47,565 nucleotides of DNA from Rhizaria sp. SCN 62-66 (lineage: Eukaryota > Rhizaria, unplaced). The notes below the pieces were generated by a model that saw only the letters and a list, made by a program, of their open reading frames with translations, did no database searches and was not told where the DNA came from. Both the position numbers and the translations under genes were made by a program. Every line of letters begins with the position of its first letter. Within the stretch, counting starts at the first letter, position 1. The stretch lies in NCBI GenBank assembly GCA_001724265.1, contig MEDY01000441.1, positions 1-47,565 of the forward strand, in the 5' to 3' direction. Shown in pieces: positions 1-9,714 of this stretch.

Positions 1-610
1 CGATGGAATACTTCGCTCGTAGTGAAATAGAAAAGTGCGCACCAGGGCGCGAAAATCGCGGAAAACACGTTTTTCCATAAACCTCTACATCAGGGGTACT
101 TACAGCTGCTGCCTGTCCAGCGATGTATCCAAGAAATGATCCCCATGTGCTATTTTGTCTTCCAAAGAAAACGCGAATTTCCAATCGTAGATGACTGAGT
201 TTTATTGCAGAATTGTACGATACCTTGTGAATTTATATATTTGTAATTCCGCACCTTCGTAAAAGCATGTTGACACGTCGGAAAGACGCATGCTGTGAGT
301 TGCGAATCTGGTGTGAACATGGCGAGCCGCAACGATCATAACGCCTTCTCCAGCTCGCCAGATGCAATTTTTAACAATGTAGGCTGGCTATAATGCTGCC
401 TATGTTGGCGCCATTTATTTATTAAACTGGATTTCTCGTAAACGTGCTTCACAGTTTCATAGCCCATTGTACTGACAACTCTGACAGCCTGCAATAACGC
501 TCGTCTGTCGGTCACTGTTCTGTTGTCGTGTTCCTTGTTCACTCGCTCACTCACGCACTTACAATGCGCTCAATCTGCTACGTGGCGTGTGTTTTTCCCA
601 AGTAGGCTGC
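1..610. other. Left-edge region, no supported gene
   Basis: No coding region can be supported. Short open frames on the minus strand between about 150 and 554 lack ATG starts at their ends and show no recognisable domain. The stretch just upstream of 611 presumably holds the promoter and 5' leader of the CHAT gene; a pyrimidine-rich run ending in AAG lies at 590-597 and could be a 3' splice site of a leader intron, but no matching donor was found. Confidence 0.5.
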
Positions 611-2725
611 ATGTCGCGACTGTATCTCACCTACCTGTTCGCGAACGGCCTGCCCCTAGAAGAGGATAAAGCTTCAGATAGTCCCAAATGTGAGACCCCG
701 CGGCCGGTTGCTAGGTCTCCCAGCAACGTTGCTTCCAGTGGACCTTCCACGCCCACTGCCCAGCAGGCCTTATCGGATGAGTCCTGGGCGTCCTCGACGC
801 TGCTCAACGAGAGCCAGGAGTACACCACCATGGTGAAGGCGTTCGCAGGCGTCAAATGCGACGCTCACTACGTGTGTGGTGTGGCTTCAGAGAACAAGCT
901 GAAGGAATGCATCTACGAAGCGTGTGTGCGTCGCGTTGCAGAGCCCGACTCAGTTTCCGTGCTGCATCTGACGTGCCACGCTGATCCCGCGCGCCTGCAT
1001 CTCGAGTGCGGGACAGAGCACATGGTCACGAAGTACATGACGATGAAGGACCTTGACGACCTTCTGACAAACGAGTACAAGAGGGTCGCCTCAGATCCTA
1101 ACGTTTGCTTCAACGAAAAGGACCATCGGCCCCCGTTTGACCTCGTGGTGCTCATGTGCTGCAACGGCGTCGAGCACGCGAAGCCCTTCACACTGCGCAA
1201 CATGCCCGTCATCACGTCGGGCAACTGCACGATCGAAGACACTGTGGGTGTGACCTTCGCAAAGGCTCTTTACCAAAAGCTCTTTGTGTGGGACAAGCGC
1301 ACGCCGTCGCTGATGGATGCCTACAAGTTTGCGTGCTTGAGTGTTCGGGGCAAGGAAGGCACCGTCGCAGACTGCGCAAACCGTGCGCGCATGGAGCCAA
1401 ACACCTTTCTGTTCATCGAACCGTTGTCCAGCTGCGTATACGGCAAGTGCCATCGCACGGGTCCAACCCTCGGTGACACCATGCCCTCGCAGCGCCTCAA
1501 GTCTCACCGATCCAGCTTGTCGGTTGCCCTGAACCCGCCGTTCATGCCTGTGGCGAGCAGCGAGGTGCTGCTGGGGCGCGACCGCGAGCTGAGGCTACTG
1601 TGCTAGGTCTTCACAGAGTGCCTCGATCCGCGGCCGCAGCCGACCGTTGTGCGCGGACTGCGCCACGGTGGGAAGTCAACTTTTGTTGATGCTTTCTGCG
1701 CACGCTTGGGCATGCGTCATTTCTTCTGGCCCGTGGTACAACTTAAGGACAAGCTGCAGCGCTCTGTGGTGGAGCTCTTACAGAAGGGCGACATCATGGG
1801 AGCTTTCTTTGAGCACTTTCGCTACGAACTTTGCACTGCGTTGGACGTGGATCCTGATGACTGGGGCCCCTTTAACCTCAAAAAGGTTCTCACGCGCCCC
1901 AACTCGCTCAAGGAGTTCGCCCAACGCTCTGGCTACGATTTCCCACGCTGCAACGTCGACGAGTTTCTCCAGACGGTCTCGATTCGCTGGCTGCTTGTGG
2001 TGCCGCGCTGCGACGATATGCTCGATGCAATGTGCAACGCTTCGCGGAGCTCTCAACAGAGCCTGTCCGAGTCAGAGCTGAAGAAGGCGTGGATTCAGTG
2101 GGTAAACCAACTCGCTGACTTTGGGGTCGCGGTGTGTTTGGGCGCAACCCTCAAAGTCGGCGACATGAGTACGGCCGGCTTAGGTGAGACTTCGGATGAT
2201 TCCCTGTACAGTGGCTTCAAACAAGTCGCCGTGCAGCCGTTGGTGGAGCCTGCGATGCGCCAAATCGTCGGCCGGAAGTTCACTCTCAGTGTGCACAATC
2301 GGCCAGTCCTCGCCGCGGTCAAGGAGTACCTTGAAAAAGAGCAAATTATGCTTCAACAGCGACTGGCAGGACTTGCCGCTGCGGCCGTAGCATTTGCCAA
2401 GCACCTCAACAAGGGCTTCAGCTCGTACAATCTGAACAAGATCCAGGAGATCGATGACAAGACCGTCAAACAGGTTGTTGACCGCGCGCTTGAAGCCACG
2501 CAAGATGAGTTCAAGAAGCATATTAGCGAGTTCGAAGAGGTCGCCCAGACAATGGCACAGGAGTACGAGAACAGGCGCCAAGAACAAGCGATGCTCGCGA
2601 GGCGGAGGGCGCTGGAAGCAGCGGTGGTCGAGGGCAACGCAGGGGTTGAGGACTTGGAGACGGACGACAACCCAGAAGGACTGGTTGTACCCGCAGAAGA
2701 CCACAATACCGAGGAGGGGCAGTGA
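611..2725 (+). CDS. CHAT-domain (caspase-like) protein fused to a P-loop NTPase, with one in-frame TAG
   Basis: This predicted 704-codon frame (one codon is TAG at 1604-1606) joins a CHAT peptidase-like domain to a STAND/AAA-like NTPase. The N-terminus (RLYLTYLFANGLPL) resembles the first strand seen in CHAT proteins. The catalytic dyad is visible as His123 (LTCHAD) and Cys184 (LMCCNG), followed by the usual tail with a D-x-VG-x-x-FAKALY helix. After a linker GRDRELRLLC comes the TAG, then a Walker A loop GLRHGGKST at about residue 349. The expected Walker B strand (WLLVVPRCDDM) lacks the normal hhhhDE pattern. The C-terminal 130 residues are helical, charged and coiled-coil-like. The frame is the same on both sides of the TAG and no intron signal surrounds it, so this is a young pseudogene, a sequence error, or a readthrough/recoded gene. 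Start 611 is the first ATG in frame. GC content is lower than in neighbouring genes. Proteins of this type act in regulated proteolysis and NLR-like immunity elsewhere; that role here is inference. Confidence 0.72.
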
Positions 2726-3199
2726 TGGAGTGGTGGTATTGTGTCTGTCATTGTGAGCTGCAGGCACAATCTGAAAGGTAATAGCGCGTTACATGTGTAT
2801 TAGTATAGTATTGCGACTGACAGTGACGCTCGTCCGATATGATAGCACTGCTGTAACATGGTCGGTGATATAACTGTAGTGGGATAAATTGATAAGCTTA
2901 GAGTGTATACAGAATCAATAAACTATGATAATTAGGTAACATCAGGCAGTGCATCCGTAAATACGACGCACAACAATAGATTGCGGTTGGAGTACTGCTC
3001 TTCTTTGAGGACTCAAGATGAGTTGTTATTGTGACCAGCAGCTAGATATCAAAAAGCCACATGAGTCAATCTCTCAACTTGCATTCTCAATTTAATGAAA
3101 GCGTGCAACTCGGTATTAAAATGGCATGGCACTGACATAACGCGTACAAGTGCATTAGTGAGTTAGTTCCTCGTGATCGCAAGCGCTGAGAACGCGCGC
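2726..3199. other. Convergent intergenic region
   Basis: AT-rich 3' flank shared by the CHAT gene and the SFT2 gene. A canonical AATAAA polyadenylation motif lies at 2917-2922 on the plus strand. No other structure was seen. Confidence 0.5.
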
Positions 3200-4093
3200 T
3201 CACGCAGATGAAAAGCTCTGCAAATACCCCTGTCCCCAACTACCGCCACCGCTGCTTTGCTCGCTACTGCCCTCGGCGCCGCCAGCACCATTGCCGTTGC
3301 CGTTGCCGTTGCCGCCGCGTGTGGCCGCCGCGACTTCAGCCGCGAGCGCCAGCGACTCCCCCGTCCCCGTAATATAGCCGCCGCCGTCGCCGTCGCCGTC
3401 GCCTGGGCCGCCGCCGCCGCAGAAGCAGGGGCAGAGGACGCGCAGCAGCCGCATCGCGAGCGCGCGACCAAAGGGGATGAACGAGAGCGAATACCAGAGC
3501 ATGGCGGCACACTGCACGAGCATGCAGAGGAGCACGGCGACGGCGGAGCGCAGCGCGAAGGCCGAGACGAGCGTGGCCGTGATGGCGAGCAGGTACACGA
3601 GGGTACACGTGGCCCGCGCGGGGGCGAACATGTCGCGCACCTGGGCCGCGGCGCCATGGAGAAACAGTGTAGAACACAGCGAGACAAGGTTACCAGCGGT
3701 GTAGAGCACTGCGAAGCGGGCGGGATCTGTGAAAACGTCGTCCAAAGCGGAGGCTGCTGAGAAAGACAGCAGCCAGCCGATGGCGAAACACAGCAGAAAG
3801 CCGATGAAGCGCTCTTTGCGGGTCAGAGCCAGGGCTTCGACGCACGATGCGGGCTCGCCGTCCTCGACCGCGAAGTCGCTAAGAAGGGTGTCGTCGAGGT
3901 CGGGGTCAAGGTCGTCGTCGCCACCGTGATTGTTGTGGGCGTTGCTGTTGCTGCTGCGCCAGCCGTTGATACTGCCGCTGTTTGAAGTGTTGCGGAGAGG
4001 AATGGGCGCGTAGTCGTTGTTGTTGTAGCCCATGTAGGACTGGAACTGCGCGACCTTGTCGGACGCAAACGCGTGCACGCTGCTGCTGCTCAT
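3200..4093 (-). CDS. SFT2-family vesicle transport membrane protein
   Basis: The 297-residue protein has a hydrophilic, Asn/Ser/Asp-rich N-terminus, then a four-helix SFT2 domain at about residues 94-210, then a Gly/Asn-rich tail. Key SFT2 features are visible: a charged LTRKERF entry, TM1 (GFLLCFAIGWLLSFSAASAL), TM2 beginning with LYTAGNLVSLCSTLFL, a MF-x-x-x-R loop, TM3, TM4, and the signature WYSLSFIPFGRAL at the end of TM4. Yeast Sft2 and its relatives are Golgi proteins that work with Got1 in SNARE-dependent fusion of endosome-derived vesicles with the Golgi. The canonical domain is about 140 residues, so the low-complexity tails are extra. ATG at 4093 was chosen; the frame continues upstream but without another ATG. 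It ends in TGA. It is convergent with the CHAT gene and divergent from the EGF gene. Confidence 0.88.
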   Translation of the reverse strand: MSSSSVHAFASDKVAQFQSYMGYNNNDYAPIPLRNTSNSGSINGWRSSNSNAHNNHGGDDDLDPDLDDTLLSDFAVEDGEPASCVEALALTRKERFIGFLLCFAIGWLLSFSAASALDDVFTDPARFAVLYTAGNLVSLCSTLFLHGAAAQVRDMFAPARATCTLVYLLAITATLVSAFALRSAVAVLLCMLVQCAAMLWYSLSFIPFGRALAMRLLRVLCPCFCGGGGPGDGDGDGGGYITGTGESLALAAEVAAATRGGNGNGNGNGAGGAEGSSEQSSGGGSWGQGYLQSFSSA

Positions 4094-4840
4094 GGCGCCG
4101 GAGTGGCTCACAGAAATGTCTGCGTCCAGGTTGAGCAACTTGTCGGTGTGGTGGTGGGACTGGAGTCACAGCCGGTCACAGTGTGGATGTATAATACAAT
4201 ACCGGTTGTATGCAAGTGTGCTACGGTGAAACCGGTGAAAAAGACCAAGGTTAAGAGCCAGCACAAGTCACTGGAAGCAGATAGCAAGTCCGAGAGCGAG
4301 AGAGCGCGAAGCTGTGCGGTGAGGGTCTATCAAGTTGACTGAGATTTGGGGCAGAGCAGTCAAAAAACAGTGTGAATTGAAATGCGCAATCCGTTGATGT
4401 GTGCAACAGATAGAAATCAAAATAAATGCACATTTTTGTACGCTGTGATAAAAACGAAATGCAATAATGAGCCAAGATCGTCGCGTGATCATCTGCGAAA
4501 GAGAGGCGCGAGCAAACTTAGAGCGATCGGCGTGGTTCGCAAAAAATGCGAAAATGATTTAGCAAAGGGAGACCAGTCTCGTTTCTCGAAAAGTCTTTGT
4601 GCTCCTGTATCTAGCTGTTTGTTGTTCTGGTATTCATGTAAGGCGAAATTGTCGTATGGGTCATTTTAAAATTGGTATGGACTCCCCGGTGACGTTCAGA
4701 TAGTAGCGATTTGACCTCTCCAAAGAGCCCTGCTCACCCACCATTCTCCTCTCTGCCCTCATTATTTTTGTTCTCCGTCCCTTTGCCCCCCTTGCCGCCG
4801 TTTTCCCTGTTGCCCACGTATTTTCCCAACTACAGTGGAA
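4094..4840. other. Divergent intergenic region (SFT2 / EGF protein)
   Basis: Putative bidirectional promoter of about 750 bases. It is AT-rich in the middle, and the last 110 bases before 4841 are strongly pyrimidine-rich (CT/C runs), a likely 5' leader or initiator region of the EGF gene. The plus-strand open frame at 4382-4669 has no recognisable domain and was not accepted as a gene. Confidence 0.45.
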
Positions 4841-6790
4841 ATGAAGAAGGCCATCCTCTTCATCGCAGCTGCGCTGGTCGCCGCTGTGTGCGCTTCCGAG
4901 ATCGAGGCGCTGGGCATGTCGAACGTGCCCGACGTCCTGACTCTCCAGGCCAAGTTTGGCACGTTCGAGCAGGTAGTCCGCGCGCGCGCCACGCCCGACG
5001 TGCTCATGTGGCTCGACTCGGTGCCCAGCGCCTTCGACACGGCCAACGTCGCCTGGTCGCGCGCGATCCAGTGTACCAAGAACGTCGCCGACAACGCGGC
5101 CGTCAAGGTGTATGGCGCTGTCACCCACGCCCGCGCTGTGGCCAAGAACCTCATCGAGCGTTCCTCCGTCGCCCAGTTCCAGACGTTCTCCGACCCGAAG
5201 TTGCAGGCGCAGAACAAGCCCGTGGACCCTGCCGTGGTGAACAAGAACCTCGAGACGAAGCTGGGCAAGGCGCAGACTAAGGCCGTCGAGCTCTACAACA
5301 AGAAGCTCGCCCAGTGCTACGACTCGCAACGCGCGCTCACGTCGAGCGGCATCGCCCTCGCGGCCGATCGCCAGCGCGCGGACGTCTACCAGACGCCCGT
5401 GCCCGTCGCCGGCGACCACCCGTCCAAGGCGGCCGCCCCGCAGCTCGTCGGCGCGTTCAACTCGCTGCAGAAGGCCGCCGAGAAGATCCTCGCGTCCGCC
5501 GTGCACCACGCCGTCGGCGCGGCCCGCGGCGCCGTGCTGCCCGAGGCCACCCCGGCCGCGCTCGCGCTGTCCCACGGCAATATCTATGCCTCCACGCCCT
5601 CCGGCGCGGGCGCTGTGTTCTCCTCCTCCACCCCGGCCCCGGCCTCTGCCTATTGCGGCGCCAAGCGCACCTGCATGAACGGCGGCGTCTGCGCAGGCTC
5701 CATCTTCGACCTCTCGGGCCGCGGCCAGTGCGCGTGCCCGCCCGCGTGGACCGGCCCCTCGTGCACGCAAATGCGCGATGCCTGCGGTGCGCTCGGCGTG
5801 CAGTGCGTCAACGGCGGCGCTTGCGTCACCGAGCACGGCGCATGGCGCTGCGCCTGCCCCATGGGCTTCGGTGGCCTCTACTGCGAGGACAACTCCGCCG
5901 CCGCCGCCGCCACCGCCGCCGCCGAGGCCAAGAAGGCCGCCGCCGCCGCCGCGCAGTCCCCTGAGGACAAGCTCGCTGCGCTTCGCAACAAGCTGCTCGC
6001 CGCGGGTCTCCACACGGGCCACATCATGACGCCCAGCACTGGCATCCCGGTCCCCGTCGCGCTCCCCGCCGGCGCCGCCCCGCCGCCGTCGCCCCAGAGC
6101 ACCGTCGCCGCGGTCCAGTCGCGTGCCTTCGCCCACTCGCTGTCGAACCGCTTCCGCGCCTTCCACAAGGCCGCGCTCGCCGGCGGATACCCCATGATGC
6201 CCTCCGGCCCCGTCGCTCCCGTCATGCCCTACGGCGCGATGTCGCCCTATGGCGCTGCGCCCGCTATGCTGCCCGCCGGCGTGCCCGCGAACGCCGTGAT
6301 CATGAACCCCGCCGGCGCGGTCCCGCACCCGATGTTCGGCATGCCCGTGCCCGCCGTCGCGGCGCGCATGGTGCCCGCGGGCTCGCTGTCCAAGCCCGCC
6401 AACCCGGCCGACGCCAAGAAGGCCGCCGAGAAGGCCGCCGATGACGCCAAGAAGGCCGCTGAGAAGACCGCCACTGACGCCAAGAAGAAGGCCGAGGACG
6501 ATGCCGCCGCGGCCAAGAAGAAGGCTGACGAGGACGCCGCCGCCGCCAAGAAGAAGATCGACGACGAGGCCGCCGCCAAGAAGGCTGCCGCCGACGCCAC
6601 CGCCAAGAAGGCCGGCTCGTCGTTCGTCGAGATGGACGCCGCGTTCGAGATGGACCTCGACGCCTCCGCGGAGGAGTTCGGCCTCGGCGGCTTCATCGAG
6701 GCCGAGGCTGTCGGCGCTGGCGTTGTCGCCACCGCCCAACGCGCCCTCGAGGCCGCCCAGACCGAGGCCGAACCCCAGTACTACTACTAA
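4841..6790 (+). CDS. Secreted protein with two EGF-like domains and a Lys/Ala-rich coiled coil
   Basis: The 649-residue product starts with a clear signal peptide (MKKAILFIAAALVAAVCAS). Residues about 20-260 form an Ala-rich helical region with scattered Cys. Two tandem EGF-like domains follow at about 272-309 and 313-350, each with the six-cysteine spacing and the C-x-NGG-x-C and C-x-C-P motifs. A Pro/Met/Gly-rich segment (about 445-515) leads into a heptad-like KKAAEKAADDAKK repeat (about 525-590) and an acidic tail ending in QYYY. There is no C-terminal membrane anchor, so it is probably exported to the surface or matrix. Codon use is almost exclusively C- or G-ending and stronger than in its neighbours, which suggests high expression (inference). 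ATG at 4841 directly precedes the signal peptide. It ends in TAA. I recognise no family beyond the EGF modules. Confidence 0.85.
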   Translation: MKKAILFIAAALVAAVCASEIEALGMSNVPDVLTLQAKFGTFEQVVRARATPDVLMWLDSVPSAFDTANVAWSRAIQCTKNVADNAAVKVYGAVTHARAVAKNLIERSSVAQFQTFSDPKLQAQNKPVDPAVVNKNLETKLGKAQTKAVELYNKKLAQCYDSQRALTSSGIALAADRQRADVYQTPVPVAGDHPSKAAAPQLVGAFNSLQKAAEKILASAVHHAVGAARGAVLPEATPAALALSHGNIYASTPSGAGAVFSSSTPAPASAYCGAKRTCMNGGVCAGSIFDLSGRGQCACPPAWTGPSCTQMRDACGALGVQCVNGGACVTEHGAWRCACPMGFGGLYCEDNSAAAAATAAAEAKKAAAAAAQSPEDKLAALRNKLLAAGLHTGHIMTPSTGIPVPVALPAGAAPPPSPQSTVAAVQSRAFAHSLSNRFRAFHKAALAGGYPMMPSGPVAPVMPYGAMSPYGAAPAMLPAGVPANAVIMNPAGAVPHPMFGMPVPAVAARMVPAGSLSKPANPADAKKAAEKAADDAKKAAEKTATDAKKKAEDDAAAAKKKADEDAAAAKKKIDDEAAAKKAAADATAKKAGSSFVEMDAAFEMDLDASAEEFGLGGFIEAEAVGAGVVATAQRALEAAQTEAEPQYYY

Positions 6791-7578
6791 GTGCGCAGTC
6801 AGCGCCGGGCAGTACGAAGAGCGGCTAAGTGCTCAGAGAGTGTGACAACGCACGCAATGAGACTCTAAGTCTTTGTTTCTTTGCGTGTATGAGTGTACAT
6901 GTGTGTGATGTCAATGTCAGTGACCGTGGCTGTGTTGATTGCTGACTGGCAGTCTGACTTTCTCTTTGCTCTGCGTGTTCCGTTAAAGTCTCTGTCTATG
7001 TTTGCTTGTAGTCGTCTTTACGTGTGTTTTGTCTGTGTCTCGGTTGGTCTGGCTATAGGTCTGTCTTTACGACTATCTCCAGACCGCAAATACGATAGAA
7101 CACGTGCTATTTCAATGCTGTAACATGATGAGATGAACACGGAACGAGTTCGAGCTAAGTTGGCGTCCAGTTGACTCTTCTCTGCAGTCCCTTTTCACTG
7201 CAGCAACAATAATTCAATACAATTCGATTATAAAATTCTATATGATGTGTACGCTTTTGTTATTTATTCACCGGTTATTAATGAAGTATAACCTTGTGTT
7301 CGTACTGAGCTTTGTTCTTGTTTACGTATTCAATGTCTGGTTATGGGTTATATTTTAACTGCATCACCAAATGGCCCTGTTCGAGCTTGGCTGTGACCGA
7401 GACTCGAGTAAAGTCAGCTCAAACTGCCTTAAATACCTCAATCTCCTCGGTCCCTCTCTAACTCTCCTCACACCCTCATCTTCAGTCAAACTCGGACTCG
7501 GACTCGGACTCGGACTCGGCCGGAGTAGTGGAACCAGGGACCACGTGACTGTGGCTGGGGACTGCGACACTGCAGCTG
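6791..7578. other. Convergent intergenic region (EGF protein / dehydrogenase)
   Basis: AT-rich 3' flanks of two convergent genes. The minus-strand gene's 3' flank contains a short hexanucleotide tandem repeat (listed separately). No gene seen. Confidence 0.5.
7491..7519. repeat. (CTCGGA)n hexanucleotide microsatellite
   Basis: About five head-to-tail copies of CTCGGA lie just beyond the stop codon of the dehydrogenase gene, probably in its 3' UTR. Confidence 0.8.
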
Positions 7579-9065
7579 TCACTGTGTCTGCGGAGCCTGC
7601 GACGCCTGCGCCTGCAGCCGCTGCGACTGCGTCTGCGTGTCCAACGCCGCCGCGGCCCTCTGCGCCGCCGCCCGCGCCGCCGCGGCGTCTTTATCGGCGC
7701 GCCGCCACAGATACGCCCGCAGTGTCTCCGGCATGACATCCCTCAGCGCAATGGCCGCGCGCACCGAGAGGCCCGCAGCGGGGTGGCACTCGGGCTCGCG
7801 CGCGCAGAAGGCCGCGAGGCACGCTTTGGCTACGGACATGGGAGACGCGCCCGTGGCGGTGTTGGCGTCCATCGTGCCGTACGCCCCGCCGTCCTAGATT
7901 TGGCGAGAAAGGTGTATTCATTCAATTAAACAATAGTATTATGTTAACTACTCGGTTATATAAATTATAGTTGAAAGTGAATCCTGAATATAACAATAGA
8001 CTGCCAAAATACACAAATATCTGGTTTTCGTCCCTTGCTAACTCACCAGACAGGAAGAGTAAGACGAAGACTGTGGTGGTGTAGTTGTGAAGCCAGCTGT
8101 GACGTACCTCAACAAGCGCGTTGCGCGAAAGATTGGTGGCCACGTACCCCGGGTTTGCGACCGTGAGCGAGACCGCGCGCTGCGCAAGCTCATACCGCAG
8201 TCCCTCGGCGTATCCGTGGCACGCGTGTTTAGACGCGCAGTACGCGCTCCGCAGCGGTAGCGCGAGCTTGGCCTGCACGGATGACACCCAGAGTACGCCG
8301 CTGCCGGGCCGCAGCGCCCCCGCGGCGGCGAGCGCGCGCGTGAGGGCCACGGGGGCCCACAGATTCAAGGCCATCACACGCTTCTCCATCGCCAAATTAG
8401 ACTGGAGCGCATGGGCGCGGACGGAGACGCCCGCACAGTGAATCACGCAGTGAATCTCCGGCGTCGGGGGCGCGGGCGTCGGGAAACGGGGGGTCAATGG
8501 GATGTTATTCCCAGCCCTCTTGTCGTTGATGATGTTCTGAGCTGCCACTGAAGGGGCGATTGCAGCGAGCGCGGCGGCGACGGCGGCGGCGGCGGTGGCG
8601 TCGCTCTCGGCCGCCTCGACCAGGTCCAGTGCGAGCGGGATGACCTCCCCGGGGTACCCCGCGTCGCGGCAGCGCGCGGCGAGCGCTGTGAGGGCGTCGG
8701 CGGAGCGCGCGGTGGCGATGACGCGCGCGCCGGACATGGCGCAGAGCTCGGCGAGAGCCGCGCCGATGCCGCTGCTCGCGCCAGTCACCCATATCGTCGA
8801 ACGAGGCAGGGAAAAACTACTGAAGGCGGGATCAAAGCAATAAAGAGTGAGAAATGTAAGGCTTGAGAAGCCTGTCTCAGCCTCGAGACTTGCGCGGAGA
8901 AATTAAGAGAGAGATCGAGCTCGAGTTGAAGTAGGAAACGTACGACTGAGAAAAGGTGGTGCGGGCGTAGCGGCAGTAGGCATTGTGTTTGTAGCGCACG
9001 ATGACGACAGTGACGACTGCGGCGGCCGCGACGCAGAGCGACGTGACCAGGCCCGAGACAAGCAT
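7579..9065 (-). CDS. Membrane-anchored short-chain dehydrogenase/reductase, three exons
   Basis: Spliced product of 382 residues. Exon 1 is 9065-8944, exon 2 8819-8108, exon 3 7893-7579. Both introns start with GTACGT (8943 and 8107) and end in AG; phases are 2 and 0, and the summed length is divisible by three. Exon 1 encodes an N-terminal signal anchor (MLVSGLVTSLCVAAAAVVTVVIV). Exon 2 holds the Rossmann motif TGASSGIG (residues 53-60), HCAG in place of NNAG, catalytic Ser221 and the YxxxK pair Tyr234/Lys238. Exon 3 (DGGAYGTMDANTATGASP...) matches the family's post-catalytic segment, with the frame joining NALVE to DGGAYG. The layout resembles DHRS7/11beta-HSD-type ER reductases that use NAD(P)H; the substrate is unknown. 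A 20-30 residue insertion precedes the HCAG motif. The internal ATG at 9065 is preferred over 9272 because it begins the anchor. Confidence 0.85.
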
Positions 9066-9714
9066 GGCAGCAAAACGGGCTAATAATGGTTTAAAAAAAC
9101 ACCAAGGAGAAGCAAGAACAAAGTGGTAACACAGCCGTGAAGCACGAGGAAAGATGTTAACCAGTGGCAAGTGAAGCCGAACGAGCAACGGCGTTCGTGG
9201 TGAGGAAGACACTCTGTGGATATACCACTCTTTCTTGGCAGGTTTGGCCACGAAAAGAGTGGAATTGAGCATAAATTTAGCACTATTTGACTAAAATGTG
9301 TGTTGACATCACCTCTCAGGCTCTCAGCATGTCACACACTCTACCTCGAAGCTGGGCCCGGTTGGGGCACCAAGACTGACAGGCTCATCAAGTGAAAAGA
9401 CTCACCGTGGACGCCACAGGATAAATTATGGTGTATAATTGAACGCAATTTGTTTTAATTGCATTTCGTATATGATACCAAAAGGCTCTGTCTCCTGACG
9501 GACGCTGTCGTGTGCTTTCATTATGTTCCTACTTCTGGCGCCCAACCTCATCTCTTTCTCCTTGATCAGCCACACACTGCGTTCACTCCCTTGCACACTG
9601 GCATCTCAATCCCACGCATATTATACTTCACTTCGCCTGTAGTACTTTCCTTATCCAGTTGTTTTATCTCCAGCAGAACATCACAGCGCTCTCTCTCGCG
9701 GTTATATCACCTAC
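9066..9714. other. Divergent intergenic region (dehydrogenase / TRP channel)
   Basis: About 650 bases between two divergent start codons, so a probable shared promoter region. An open frame on the minus strand continues upstream of 9065 to an ATG at 9272, but this sequence looks like 5' UTR. No gene or RNA seen. Confidence 0.45.

Noticed and set aside
336-554. 72-codon minus-strand frame upstream of the CHAT gene
   Set aside because: Starts with GTG and not ATG, no recognised motif and no splice context.
4382-4669. 95-codon plus-strand frame in the SFT2/EGF spacer
   Set aside because: Composition is like the surrounding non-coding DNA, no domain.
4661-6739. 692-codon open frame antisense to the EGF gene
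   Set aside because: Mirror of a very GC-rich coding sequence; Gly/Arg/His-rich with no domain or signal.
8788-8890. Dehydrogenase intron 1 with donor at 8889 (GTCTCG)
   Set aside because: Also keeps frame, but GTACGT at 8943 matches the other introns and gives the same phase.
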